From the NCBI GenBank assembly GCA_020002185.1, contig CM034538.1, positions 65,147,740 to 65,211,739 on the forward strand: a stretch of 64,000 bases of DNA. The letters run 5' to 3'. This DNA is from Paraescarpia echinospica (taxonomy: Eukaryota > Annelida > Polychaeta > Sabellida > Siboglinidae). This document shows, in pieces, positions 10,940-22,690 of this stretch. The position numbers and the translations under genes were made by a program. Under the pieces are notes generated by a model. The model saw only the letters and a program-made list of their open reading frames with translations. It searched no databases and was not told the DNA's origin. The stretch's first letter is position 1. Each line of letters opens with the position of its first letter.

Positions 10940-12230
10940 GTCCTGGTGTCATAGTGGGAATTAGTCCCTCAATTTGAGAAACAACTTCAATATGCGCAGC
11001 TTGGCTCATGGACTAATACGTTTGAACTTATTTTAGAGATTGGGAAGCCAGTGTATAGCTAATGTCACAGTTTACTAATAAATATTGTAAATTATCAATT
11101 ATGCGACTAAATGGAATTTGATAAAATGATTTTTCTCGAGTTGGGTATTTTAAAATGGAGGGGTAATTATGCTTTTTTGGCTCGCTCAAGGGGAAACAGT
11201 GCTAAAAAGGTTAATTACCACTGGTCTATTCGGTCGGTCTTCCTCCAATGCTGACTATGCATATATGACCATCATGTCATTGGCTAACCTATCAATGAAG
11301 TCGACACTCGTGTGAAGTCATCAAATAACAGCAGTTTTTCAGTTTATTAGAAATACCAGTAACAATTTCAATAACCTGCCTTGGTAGATGACAGTCGTGA
11401 TAGTAATATTTACGAAATGTTAGAAAACATGTAGCATCGTTACATGCGTGCATCCATCATGTCCCACTAAGAGGGTCCACGATCCGCTATATTCGCCCGC
11501 AATCCGACCGTGCTGCCAGGGGGCGCTACCTATTCCGGTCATGTGACTACAAAACATCGGATGCTGAGTCAGCAGTTTTCACCGTAGTATCACCGCTGCC
11601 TCCTCCGTTGAGGTCTGAAATGGACCATAGTACTACTGGCGTAAACGATTCATGTTCACGACCGGCCTACAACAGTAGTCCCTATATAATCATCAAAGTA
11701 TACTTCTGCCCACGAGGGTACAGGTGGGCAGTAGTTAATATTCATTTGTATTTTACTGAGGGCTTGTGTCAAGATGTCACATAAAATGACCAATATATAT
11801 ATCAGCGCCACTTGTTTGAGACAGACAGACATATTCATAACAACATCAACCTTATAATTTAAATAATTAACATAACATAATACGAAGGCCCGTACAGATA
11901 TATCATGTTACTTACAATACAATTAATGTCAATAATTATAAGCACTACTTAGTAATAATAATATTTCAATGGTAGTATAGTAGCTATACTAACTATACAA
12001 TATTCATACAAATACAAGTATGCTATACATAACGTATAGCATAATATTTACAATTTGTAAAAATACTAAACAATGTGTATATTTACATTATGTTTACAAG
12101 CATACATATTTCTCATACTAAAGGCACACGATATATTCATATCTTATCGCATAGGTTATATTAAAAGTATAAACTATAAGAACTCGGCCGCCTAAATTTA
12201 ACATATTTAACATTTATCGCATGTTGAATA
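10940..12230. other. Mostly AT-rich, no gene seen
   Basis: Apart from the motif cluster at 11462-11640 I see no coding, repeat or RNA feature. The stretch 11840-12190 is very AT-rich. Confidence 0.5.
11462..11640. promoter_or_regulatory. Candidate regulatory motif cluster
   Basis: This patch is richer in GC than its surroundings. It holds a CTCF-core-like CTGCCAGGGGGCGC (11513-11526), the E-box/M-box palindrome GTCATGTGAC (11538-11547) and a perfect 13 bp Maf recognition element TGCTGAGTCAGCA (11562-11574), all within about 60 bp. The motif matches are seen directly. Binding or promoter activity is inference, and no adjacent host gene is visible. Confidence 0.35.
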
Positions 12231-12233
12231 GGA

Positions 12234-12358
12234 GCAGCCTAATAGATGGATCAGAGTTTACCAGATAATCACGGAGTTTATAATTTTATTATGATAGACC
12301 CTACCCACTCCTCAGTATAGGTCCGCCTACGGCTACGCTGGTTTGTTTATTAGGCTGC
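12234..12358. mobile_element. Possible tiny inverted-repeat element
   Basis: The sequences gcagcctaata (12234-12244) and tattaggctgc (12348-12358) are perfect 11 bp inverted repeats enclosing 103 bp. The size fits a miniature inverted-repeat element, but no target duplication is evident. Confidence 0.3.
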
Positions 12359-12427
12359 CCCCGATGACTGACAGTGTTGATATTCATTAACATATAAATA
12401 TCTAATAATAATTAACTAGCTGAGATA

Positions 12428-12443
12428 CCCGGCGTTGCCCGGG
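12428..12443. repeat. CCCGGC/GCCCGGG hairpin motif
   Basis: The sequence cccggcgttgcccggg can form a short GC-rich hairpin. It stands at the left edge of the second 1.6 kb repeat in an AT-rich context. Similar motifs recur in invertebrate interspersed repeats, as far as I recall, and may mark an element end. Confidence 0.4.
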
Positions 12444-12463
12444 GGAAAATGCAAGCATTTGTA

Positions 12464-14075
12464 CTAGACACCCCAAACCCATCGCAAATGTTTCGCATTA
12501 ATAAATAGTAACTGATCGCTGGCTTAGTTGTTAGGACAACCTTTTGTCAGAAATATCAATACCAATCGGTCACCCGTCTAACTGACGTAACCAGCAACAA
12601 CGGATGCTGGGTTGAAATTTCAGCCCGATAAATGCAAAACTATTGGAGATGTTGGTGCACAAACAAACAGAGAACGAACTGTTTTATCATTCTGATAAGT
12701 CGTATTCCTAGTTATCCAATATAACTTCTGACACTCACTTTTTATAATACACTTATTTGACGGGCGATAATTTCGACTCAAAATTACAAACTGACACATA
12801 GCTCTTTCTGTAGGAAATATTTGAAATGTGAAAGAGGCGCTACTTGTAAGCGTGCTGACGTCACCAACGACAGATTAACCTGATGCATGTTCAAACGTCT
12901 ATAACTTAAAAACTATTCAACATTTCTGCGTACATCCAGCGACATATTTGTATATGGCATAATTACATTTACGATGATATAGAAAAATGAAATTACGCGC
13001 GGCTGGAACTCCACGTTCAGCCTTTTAAAATATTGATCCCCGAAGTACTCCACCTCCCCCGGACGAATTCGAAAATGTCTGAATCTACGATCCATCTCAA
13101 TGAACCCGGTAGATTACACGCAAAATTTAAGCCTGATACATGTAAAACTGATGGAGATGTGGGTACACATACAAACAGAGAACGAACTGTTTTATAAAAT
13201 AGAAAATAGTTCATACAAACAAACCATTTGCTACAATAATCAATATATTCATGTCATTGGTTTACTCAGAGTTATGGTCTCAGCGTAGAAGATTCCAATA
13301 AAAGTCCGATATCCTAAAGGCTGACATCTTGCTCATAACCCTTGAGTTGTGACGACAGCACTGTTATGACGCGCCAGGTTCCTGTGACGCGCCGGACATT
13401 GTATTGAAAGCAAACATTGTTACGATAATTTATGTCGTAAACTACCTGGTCTGCTACACCGGCTATGGTTTACATAAAACAACTTGAAAGTGATATAATC
13501 AGCTGCGAAACTGTTACTTCAAATGCTAACGAACGGTATATTTTTGGAGATCTAGGATACATGCCAGCGTGGGATTGGTGGTCTCAATAATGTCCTCAAA
13601 TAAGTGCAGTATTTCATATTAAATGACCAGACTAATATGTGCGAACCGTCTTCTAACCAGGGAGTTCTCACCTATCATATTGTATCGATTTCCAATGCAA
13701 AACCTATACTATAATACGAAGTCGTTGAATGTTCAGAGGATATGTTAGGCTAAATGAATAGAGCCTATCCCGTTGGGCATATATTATGGATTTGGTTCAA
13801 ATGTAAAAATCGTGATAACGGTATTCGTTACACATGTTCTTTTTATATAAATTTGACTGCTAACTTATAGATGTTGATGTACAAACACGCAGCTGATTTC
13901 CAACAAACAGCGGCGGATTCTGTTTGAAAATAGTATAGATTTAGCCTGGTAGATGGCTACTCAATCATAATACGAATGCTATATAGAACGTTTAACCAAT
14001 AACAAAGGCAATACGGATGTTTCACTTGGATTAGTTTAATTAGTTCTTGTTTAGCATCTATATTCCGTTAATTCA
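12464..14075. repeat. 1.6 kb dispersed repeat, copy 2
   Basis: This is the direct-orientation partner of 1331-2945. The two copies lose similarity beyond agcatytatatt at the right end. At the left end they join at agacaccc. Divergence by eye is moderate, with many single-base changes and small gaps, so the duplication is old. Confidence 0.75.
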
Positions 14076-14458
14076 CGCCTAGTCTTTTGTCTGTGTTCTA
14101 GTAAAACGCCAATGCGAAATATTTGATCAATAATTAAAAGGAGCAACCTAGTGATTAAGCAGGTGGTTCAAGGCAGCCTCGCAAATATGGTAGAAATGTA
14201 ATTATGCAACACTTTTATTTCGGTTTATTTTGTACGTGACATGTTTCAATATCAGTTTAACTTTAATAGTTTTTAATGCATGGTATTAACTGATATAACA
14301 TTACTCTTACTTCATGTTTGTATTTTAAAGTTAGTCTGAGACCCAATCATCATCTAGAGCTACGTGAGTTAATGGTAATCCGGGCCCACTGACAAACAAT
14401 GGAAACCCGCGTTATAGTCTAGTAATCCGGCAGTCAAACGCCCTTTTGAAGGTGGACC
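14076..14458. other. No recognisable feature
   Basis: Short AT-rich spacer between the 1.6 kb repeat and the foldback element. Confidence 0.5.
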
Positions 14459-15690
14459 GTGCATTAGGGTCCGCACGATATTTTCTTGCATTTTTGTGAC
14501 TTTCTAAACTTCTAGGTCAATAATCCCACTGGTGCCACTCAGACACCCTTGAGCGTTTTTGCATAAACTCATTAATATGCAAATTAGTCATCGCCTTAAA
14601 AATAAATACTACTTTTCTGAATATCTCGAATTGTAAACATCCAAACAATCAAAATGATGTGTCCAAACGCACGTTTTCTGTGTTTTATTACGTCAGTGAA
14701 CAAATCATAGTATACATATTTGTCGCATGAATATGCAAGTTAGCTCTGACCAATATAACTTAATGATATTCGTTTATATCTCCTCAATAGGCGAGCGATA
14801 GACATTACTTAATAGACAGACTTAAACGTCCCCCTCCCCATACAAAAACCCAAATTGTATACCCTAGATATCCCTATCACAACGAGGCCTATGGAAGAAC
14901 TAGCGTGACTCCAAGAGCAAACAAGGTCACCGTCAAATTATAATATTTCGAAATTGTCCGCTTCCGCAAACGTATTATAATTACAATCTCTCGGTCAAAA
15001 CAGGATACGACATCGAGCTGTTACACTGTATAGTAAATGTGGAGCTAAGGTCAAACATGCTCACCATGAAATGATGAATATCCGAACTTTTGCAATACCG
15101 CGAACGTTATTAGGTTACAATGACTCTGTATCGACTTCATTTCTATGGACATGTTACATACATCGCGAAAGAACAATTTCTTCCCATCAAAATGAGATAT
15201 CACGTGGAGGTTTGTGTGGAGCGGTGACCAAACAGTGTCACCGTCAAGCGATAAATGTTCGAAATTGCACCATCAGGCAAACATAATACAGTGCCAATGG
15301 TGGCTTATAGCCTATCTACGTTACCTACTTACTCATGACCATGTGATATACATTTTGAAAGCCTACTGTCTCCCCTTAAATACACGATACCACGGGGAGC
15401 AATCATGTGGTGCCAAAAGTATGGAATGAAGGTCAAGCAAGGTCATCACCATGTGATGAGTGTTCAAAACTGCGCCATTCCGCAAACGTTGTACAATTAC
15501 AATGTTTGCATAATTATCTACATTGTCTACCTACACTGGGCCATGTTATACACCTATGCGTATTTTATCCCCGTCAAAGATTGGCATGAAACTGTAAAGT
15601 GGTGGTCTAACTGTGGAGTGAAGGTTGAACAAGGTCACCATCAAAAGATACATACATTTTTTAAATTGTGCCATTCCGCAGATTGTAGGT
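14459..15690. repeat. Foldback left arm with tandem units
   Basis: The outer 400 bp is a unique inverted repeat. Units starting tgtggag or tgtggtg then begin at 15038, 15214, 15406 and 15612, with a degenerate one near 14905. Each contains an aaggtcaaacaaggtcacc-like start, a gaaattgygccattccgcaaacg-like block and a tatctac block. The last unit is cut short at the core. Confidence 0.75.
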
Positions 15691-15849
15691 GATGTTATTC
15701 TTCTACGGCATTTTTGCATCATCCATGGGATGAGAAAATAGATGATGGTGGATGACACCCTCAATTTTTAAATTGAATGTCACTTTGAGGGTCACAAACT
15801 CAATCTTGTGCCAAAGTATTTGAATTAATTAACTGATATGTTCTTGTGC

Positions 15850-16834
15850 ACATGACAGCCTCTTCACGTTCTATGTCCACCCCCAGCCATCTGGAGTGGG
15901 CATCTGCAGATGAACCAGTTGACTGGTCAACCAAATAAAAGCTTGCTACGCTATGCGCTCTGAATACTGCTAAAGAGCATCCGGGGTTATTGGAATATCT
16001 TAGTGATATTATTCCTTTGACATAATAACGTTTTTATTGCCTCGATAACGGACACCACGTATGCTGCAACCCTATTCACAGAGGGCAATGGTGATGCGTT
16101 CCAGGAGTTGATGTGTCGCGAATCAAGATCCAAATGGATGTGTGAATGCTGTGGTTCCTTCGTGGTATGAGATTTGGGTTTCCCATGCTGTTGACAACTG
16201 GCACTGACGTGACAGGTCTTTTCTCAGAGCATGATGGATGCCGTTGCCATTATGATGAATAACGTTACTGCCTGTCCCAAAGCCTATCCAAATGTATGCA
16301 GCAGGATATAAACTTGACAAACTCATAACTCATAACGATAGGAAACACATTGCGAATCATACATGGCTTTGATCCCTTTTCCACAAAGCATTTTGAACAA
16401 GGCTCAACAGTTGAGTGCCAGGTTCTTCTTGGTCATACTGGATGTAGCATGTCATGGTTGCACCTAGTGACGACGGCTGAGGTGTCTGATGTGTCAAACA
16501 CTTCCTTTCAACCAAGATAGTGGAGCTTTGCAACCTTAATGTAAAGCAGTACAAATAGCTCTTGTATGTTGGTAACATCGCGATGAAAGTATTTCCGGTT
16601 TATTGACACATTGTTATCCAGTGTTACTTCTCTCTTGTGAATGATTTGATCCTGCTGGCAAAGTACGTGTCCCGGTCGACGCCAATATTGTTGGAGTGAT
16701 TTAAGTGCTTCATGATGCGAGGAAATGAAAATGTCTGCATATTCATCAAACGTGGTGATGTTGGTTGATGCATCTTTTGACGGCGATGTTGGTTGATGCA
16801 TCTTTTGACAGCGACCTTCAACATTCACTTTCAA
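15850..16834 (-). pseudogene. PIN/FEN-like gene relic in foldback core
   Basis: Minus-strand pieces follow the order of the gene at 41081-42487. They are NIGVDRDTYFASRIKSFTRE (about 16680-16625, compare INAVWDTYPDHSLESLTQQ there), a block reading NIQELFVLLYIKVAKLHYLG (16570-16510), YDQEEPGTQLLSLVQNALWK (about 16435-16375), IWIGFGTG (near 16285) and a PTPDGWGW-like tail near 15880. Frames shift repeatedly and stops are present. The match between two unlinked copies is what shows this to be a gene family. I infer a PIN/FEN1-type nuclease fold (see 41081-42487). It is the only coding content of the foldback element. Confidence 0.6.
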
Positions 16835-18092
16835 CCTTCACTCCTCACTTAGACCACCACTTTACAACTCTATGCCTTTCCTCATTTTGACGGGGATACA
16901 GTACACATATAGATGTATGACATGGCCTAGTGTAGATAGACAAAGTAGATATGCAACCATTGTAATCTCACAACGTTTCAGGAATAGCGCAGTTTTGTAC
17001 ATTCATCATTTGTTGGTGTCTTTGCTTGACCTTCACTCCACACTTACTGCACCACTTGATAGCTCCCCGTGGTATCCCGTATTTACGGGCAGATAGTAGG
17101 ATTTCTAAAGGTATATGACGTGGCTATAAGTAGATAGGTAACGTATATAAGCCACCATTGGTTTTGTATAACGTTTACATGACGGCGTAATTTCGAACAA
17201 CTATTAATTGACGGTGATACTGTTTGATCGTCGCTCCACACAAATTCCATCAACTAACTCCTTCAAGTCATATCACATGTTGACGAGAAGAAACTGTTCT
17301 TTCATAATGTGTGTAACACATAGAAACGAAGCAGATACAGAGTTATTGTAACTTTGTGAAATGTGCCATATTGCAGAGGTTCGAATATTAATAACTTCAC
17401 GGTGACTTTGTTTGACCTTAGCTCCACACTTACTATTTCGGGTAACAGCTCCATGTCGTATCTTATTGCGACGGGGAGTCAATAAGCTTTCCAAAAATAT
17501 ATGACATACCCATTTTGTTTTTAAATAAAGTATATATGCAATCATTGTAATTTTAATACGGAAGCGCACAATTTCACAAAATTATAATTAGACGGTGACC
17601 TTGTTTGACCTTGGTGTCACGCTTACTACATCATTTGGCAGCTCTAAGACAGCCCTCGTTGTGATGATGATATCTTGTGTTTTCAAATGACATACAATTT
17701 GGGCGTTTTGCACGCACGGGGAGGGGAACATTTAAGTTGGTGCATTAAGCAGTACCTACCACTTGCTTATTGAGGAGATGCACCCGAAAAGCGTGACGTT
17801 ATATTGGTCAGAGCTAATTTGTATACTAATATGACAAATTTGCATACCGTGATTTGTTCACTGACGTCATAATAACAAGAGACCATGAAAACATTAGACA
17901 CCTTATTTTGATTCTCTTGGATGTTTTCTATTCGATATATTCAGGAAAACAGTATTTATTTAATGGCGATGACTAATGAGTTTATACAAAAACGCTCAAG
18001 GATGCCTGGATGGCACCCGTCGGATTATTGACCTAGAGGTGTAGAAGGTCACAAAAATGAAGAAAAATAACATCGCGCGGACCCCAGTGCAC
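16795..18092. repeat. Foldback right arm with tandem units
   Basis: This is the inverted counterpart of 14459-15690. Unit ends reading gaccttcactccacactta or close variants occur near 16845, 17040, 17235, 17420 and 17615, spaced about 190 bp. The outermost 400 bp matches the left arm well, for example the blocks tgagcgttttt / aaaaacgctca and gctctgaccaatataac / gttatattggtcagagc. Confidence 0.75.
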
Positions 18093-18204
18093 ACTTCACT
18101 GGCTAACGTCCAGGCTATAGGGACTCTAAAGAATCTAGGCGGTAGATACGGAGCGCTACAGTGTTCCCATCTCGCGGCGCCTAGATAATCTAGGCTAGAA
18201 CCCG

Positions 18205-19145
18205 CAGGTATAGAGGATAAGTGGTGCCATCTACTGATCAAACCTTAGTCTAGCAGGAATTGTAGTTGTGGCTCCACCTGCCGAACAACCTTTAGCGTCA
18301 ATCTAAAAATACGCGATATCAATTAATGTTCTTTTTTTCACATGAAACGTTGAATACACCACTTCACTCAACACTAGATTCGGAACTTGGTGAATATTGG
18401 CTGGTTGAGATTCTACAAAAACCTTTTTATTGCACCCCTCTGAAGCTAGCAAAAATATACAAAAGAACTGAAATTGCTCCTCCCTTGAGGTACGCCAACA
18501 ACTTACCATGAGGCTTTCCGAAAACCACTACATGCACCCCGTTGATGCTTGCCAAAAACAAATTAAGGCTCTCCTAAAATCCACCATTTGCACTCCTTGA
18601 GGCCCAGTAAAACAACACCACCTTGAGGTTCTCTAAACACTTCCGTTTTCACCCCTAAATATCACAAAACATGTTGATGATAATTCCATCTCCAGCTCCC
18701 TGTCTAAAATATTGGGGGCTCGTCCCCAGCTCCACACCTCGGGGGTTCTGTCGAGGTCTCTCCATGTTTTAATGTTGTCATTCCAGTTCTTTTTTATCTT
18801 TCCTTCTTTTACCTCTCATTGTGCCTTGGAGGATACTTTTGCCAGGCCAGTAGATGATGTGACATACCATCAAAATTTGCATGTTCTGACTGTAGACAGG
18901 ATGACTTCAGATTATCCGATGTTCCGTCTGAACTTATTTCTCACTTTCTCGTTGGTGACATGCAATGTGTATGGAATGCGCAGGATGTTAAGAAAACATC
19001 GCATCTCCCAAGGGTGTATTCATCTTTTCTTTTTAGTTTTGTTGTTAGGGTCTATGTCTCGGATGTGAACAGAAAGACCGATATTACCGGTGCACTCGTC
19101 AGTCTCTTTTTTCATGGTGACGTTGCTGTTTTTCCACATAGATTT
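18205..19145 (-). mobile_element. RTE-like LINE, 5'-truncated copy B
   Basis: This copy aligns with copy A (5624-6500) from the shared 3' terminus to the RT C-terminal region near 19060. It has the same degenerate tandem repeats in the 3' UTR. It is truncated near 19145, where it abuts a fragment of another LINE in the same orientation. It is frameshifted and non-functional. Confidence 0.75.
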
Positions 19146-19149
19146 TAGA

Positions 19150-19660
19150 TTTTTCCAAGTAGTGTTGGAAGAAGTCTTGGAATTCACTCAGAAAGAGGCC
19201 AACTGTGGACTTGTTTCCTTTTGATGGCGGAGGACGATAGATCACAGCCAGTGTCACCGTTGACGAAGCACTAAGTGTGATTTCAATGTTCTCGAACGAT
19301 TTGGCTTTCCATTTCCATTTTGATGCCATTTTGATTTTTGATTCAGGGTTCTGATAGTCGGGTCATCATCAGGGGAATTTCGTAACCAAGTTTCAGTGAA
19401 GGCGACGATGTCAAAGCCATGCTCGATAACGTAGTCAGAAAGGGATGTCACCGTATTCCTCACCGACTGAGCGTTTATTAAGCTTGCTCCGTTTGGTGGC
19501 ACATACTTGGAGGTTCGACAGATTGGCTCCAGTCTGCAACCCCCAGAAAATGCGTTGCAGGTCTGTTTCCGATGATCGAGTTGACGTGTTGTTGTTTGCG
19601 GTGACCCCCCCCCCCAGACAACCCCGCGTGGTTGGTGGTGGAATGACACCCCTGCGCTAC
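19150..19660 (-). pseudogene. LINE endonuclease fragment (L2/CR1-like)
   Basis: Two overlapping frames read INAQSVRNTVTSLSDYVIEHGFDIVAFTETWL (split; about 19510-19390) and, after a frameshift, TLAVIYRPPPSKGNKSTVGLFLSEFQDF (split; about 19260-19175). These are the start and middle of an apurinic-type endonuclease as found in L2/CR1-group LINEs. No reverse transcriptase follows, because the downstream side is occupied by LINE copy B. It is a dead fragment. The clade is inferred from wording of the motifs only. Confidence 0.7.
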
Positions 19661-19699
19661 AAGCTGCTCTTCAGGCAGCATTGCTAACCATGGGTACTT

Positions 19700-20575
19700 G
19701 TACTAAATTGTTGTTATAATGGCGTGTGCATGGTCGGTCGATGGGTGGTTCATGTCCGACCACTGGTATAATTGCTCTTTGTTTCCGAGACCCCGGCAGT
19801 CGCGTGTCGTAGGTAACCAGGCAGCAATACTGAGATCAACTAAAGTTCGCCATGTTTTGGCATTCATGCGTGGCGCACAAGAATGAAGAAGCAATTGCCA
19901 GGCTTTATACGTGTTGGTCGACGTGGTTGCGCAACTGGGTCATGGTTGAGTGAACAGCCGAAAGTTCCCATGCACAGTGTATGATAAACACGGTTTTTGT
20001 AATCAGTAAAACACGTACGGCGTTCTTGTCGATGTCGCAACGGCTTGATTTGATCCCCGCAGGCTTACGCACGTATACAGTGAAAGTCAGCGTCGATGCG
20101 TAATTAAAACGTACTAAAAATGGAAGAAATGTTGAGAGTGACGTAAGCATGTATTTCCACATTGATTTTCACTACCAATCAAATGATGATTAAATACTGG
20201 ATTAAGTAATTGTATATTTTCAATGCATAACAGAAATTAGTGACGGATGTTCGCGGAATCAGCCGTTTTCGATGACGTAATAAAACGCGAGGTTCTGTAC
20301 ATCGAGAATATGTAGCCTAGTCTCCCGAACTTATCAATTGTGTAAAGTCAACGAGATAATCGGTTAATAAAGTTGTGAAATTGCATTGTAAATCAACAAG
20401 GCAAATTAAATTCAAGTTCCACCACAACTCCGATAACGATTACGAATAATCGCAAAGCAATTATGTAATTGCTTTGATAATCGCTACTGATCCAGACACG
20501 TGACTATACCGGAATGACGTCACAGACGTCCTTCGGAAACGCAACAAAAACGTCTACCGGCGGAGATGAAAGTTT
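19700..20575. other. No gene seen; small palindrome
   Basis: There is no supported coding sequence. An 11 bp-arm palindrome with a 2 bp centre, caaagcaatta/taattgctttg, lies at 20453-20476. Confidence 0.5.
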
Positions 20576-20580
20576 GTTTG

Positions 20581-20965
20581 TTTAAATCATCTTGAAGGTA
20601 TAATGTAGTTTTGTTTTGTCAGCAAACATTTTAACAGTTGCCTTTACTGAGTTTGTTAGATCATTTACATACAACAACAATAATATAGGTCTTAGAATCG
20701 AGCCTTGTGGGACCCCAGATGAGTTTCCATTTCTCAGACCTACCCTCTGTCGTCTATCTGATAAGAAGGTTTCTATCCAAAGCAGTACTTTGCCTTTGAT
20801 GCCATTCTGTTTTAACTTACGTATCAATCGCTTATGAGGATAAGATTTTGAGACATCTTAGTAAATAGTGCCGCTTTCGTCACAATTATCCTTACTAGCA
20901 GTCAAGTCTTCGAGGCAATCTAATAGTTGGGTGGTGTACTAACTGTTTTAACCATGTTGGTCAGC
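20581..20965 (-). pseudogene. LINE reverse transcriptase fragment
   Basis: The minus strand reads a QLLDCLEDLTASKDN-like block (near 20920), SYPHKRLIRKLKQNGIKGKV (about 20845-20785), WIETFLSDRRQRV (near 20760), SSGVPQGSILRPILLLLYVNDL (split; about 20720-20660) and KMFADKTKLHY (near 20610). The catalytic FADD motif is FADK here, so the second catalytic Asp is lost. It covers only the palm region of a CR1/L2/jockey-type RT and is truncated on both sides. It is non-functional. Confidence 0.8.
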
Positions 20966-21616
20966 TAGGTGAAGAAGACTGATTTGAATTATTCTTTCTA
21001 CTATTTGTATTACTTGACCAGTGAGTGACACAGTTACATAAACTATAAAAGATAAGTACTGAAGTTTTATGGTGTAATTATTTATTCACATTAAACGTTT
21101 ACGTACGTCTTGCGCAGAGGTCCAATATACTTTATTTAGGTAGACTCTATACATTTATGTTTATGTACAAACCCTGACGATTGTTCTACAAAAAGAGGAT
21201 TTTTTAGACAGTTTATGTTATTATAAACCGTATTATCATAGATTAATGTATTTATCATAAGTACTCTTTTTGTATTGTGCACCAGTATCCTAGGCTTAGT
21301 CCTCAATAACGCGATGTTCACACAGAAGTTCCTTCTGGAAAACAGTAGGAAGAACGTAGAGCCGAGGTTGCGCCTGATGTGCATCAAAGGAGGTGAAACA
21401 ATTCAGCAAAAGCAACACCAAAATTACAACTGACTGTCGAGCGGTTTTTTTAAACAGCCACGTCAAAAAAACATGTCGAACCGTCAGCGGCTGCAGTCAG
21501 AACGGCATGCTACCTATCGACGTTTGGAATGAGCATGCACACGCCCAAACACGTGCACACACAAAAACACGTGCGCACTTACACATATATGCATGCGAGC
21601 ACGCGCACACGCACCC

Positions 21617-21625
21617 TACACACAA

Positions 21626-21668
<43 letters not shown>

Positions 21669-21690
21669 CACACACAAACACACAAACTAC
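21617..21690. repeat. CA microsatellite
   Basis: An interrupted (CA)n tract sits directly before the 13 bp minisatellite. Confidence 0.9.
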
Positions 21691-21708
21691 TTGATCGTGT
21701 ACGTCCAA

Positions 21709-21932
21709 CAACAATACATAACAACAATACATAACAACAATACATAACAACAATACATAACAACAATACATAACAACAATACATAACAACAATACATAAC
21801 AACAATACATAACAACAATACATAACAACAATACATAACAACAATACATAACAACAATACATAACAACACTACATAACAACAATACATAACAACAATACA
21901 TAACAACAATACATAACAACAATACATAACAA
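21709..21932. repeat. 13 bp minisatellite (ATACATAACAACA)n
   Basis: About 17 near-perfect copies of a 13 bp unit; one copy has a t for a (cactacat). The unit length is not a multiple of three, so the long open frames through it are artefacts of the repeat. Confidence 0.95.
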
Positions 21933-21939
21933 CAACGCT

Positions 21940-22640
21940 GATAATAATACTTCGGATTCGTGATATAACGTTTGCTGCTAAAATGAAGGACATCTTCAAC
22001 TTGGACCTACGGTTGGCTACGCTAGGCAGACCGGAACCAACCAGCCTGATGGCGCGACGGACGCGGTCAAGGTTAGGAACTAAGATGTAATAAACAATTA
22101 TTGGAATTCCTCTGATACTCACACGAGTAAAAGGTATTGAGCTCATTTCACAGACGGGTGTTTTGTTGAAGGAATGAAACTATTCAGTCGGAAGTACATA
22201 TTTAGTAACTACCAAGTTTAATTTTACTTATTGAAAATCAGGTAACAGGTAGCAAACAATGCTAAACAAATATAGTTACGAATTGGTAATTAGTCCCGTA
22301 TTGATGCCAGTGTTATCATTGCATTCTTCACCAGTCAAACCACGTGATGTTTTCCATACACAGCTATGTGTGTCGAGTTTTATTCAAACATATAACACAC
22401 ACATTCTAAATGTGTAGTCCGAGGTCGTATTCACGGGCGTTTGCGGGGATAAGAAAGGAGAACAGCTAGCGTGTGTTATATCATTGAGATTATGAGATAC
22501 TTAGGAGAACTGGTAAAGTCCGACGAAGCGTTTGTGTCACTGACATTACGTGAAGACAAATAGCTCTTAACGGTGCATTCTTAGTTAAACCAAAGATTAT
22601 GTATAACAAGACGCGCCACTCGATGATATTGGGCGAAATA
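21940..22640. other. No recognisable feature
   Basis: Non-coding sequence with no repeats that I can support. Confidence 0.5.
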
Positions 22641-22690
22641 TATCGCTAGTGTCTCCCTCATGCGGTTGGGAGCAAACGGCAAAACCAGCC

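Larger units (their letters stand above)
14459..18092. mobile_element. 3.6 kb foldback (palindromic) element
   Basis: The left arm (14459 to about 15690) and right arm (about 16795 to 18092) are inverted copies of each other, starting at gtgcattagggtccgc and its counterpart near 18092. The arms contain tandem units of about 170-205 bp that run towards the centre. The 1.1 kb core carries a decayed gene on the minus strand. Long terminal inverted repeats made of subrepeats are typical of foldback-type DNA transposons such as FB or Galileo. No transposase is recognisable, and no target duplication could be identified because the exact ends are uncertain. Confidence 0.75.

Noticed and set aside
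12416..12450. Hammerhead ribozyme
   Set aside because: ctgag, a GC hairpin and gaaa occur in order, but the core needs CUGANGA and the sequence has CUGAGAU; helix III pairing is also not evident.
18100..18205. Extension of the foldback right arm beyond 18092
   Set aside because: The reverse complement no longer matches the sequence left of 14459.
19703..20162. Minus-strand frames of 63 and 85 codons upstream of the LINE endonuclease
   Set aside because: No LINE or other motif could be matched; possibly LINE 5' region but unsupported.
21497..22146. Open frames of 141 and 176 codons with repeated MYCCYVLLLCIVV-type residues
   Set aside because: Artefact of the 13 bp minisatellite.
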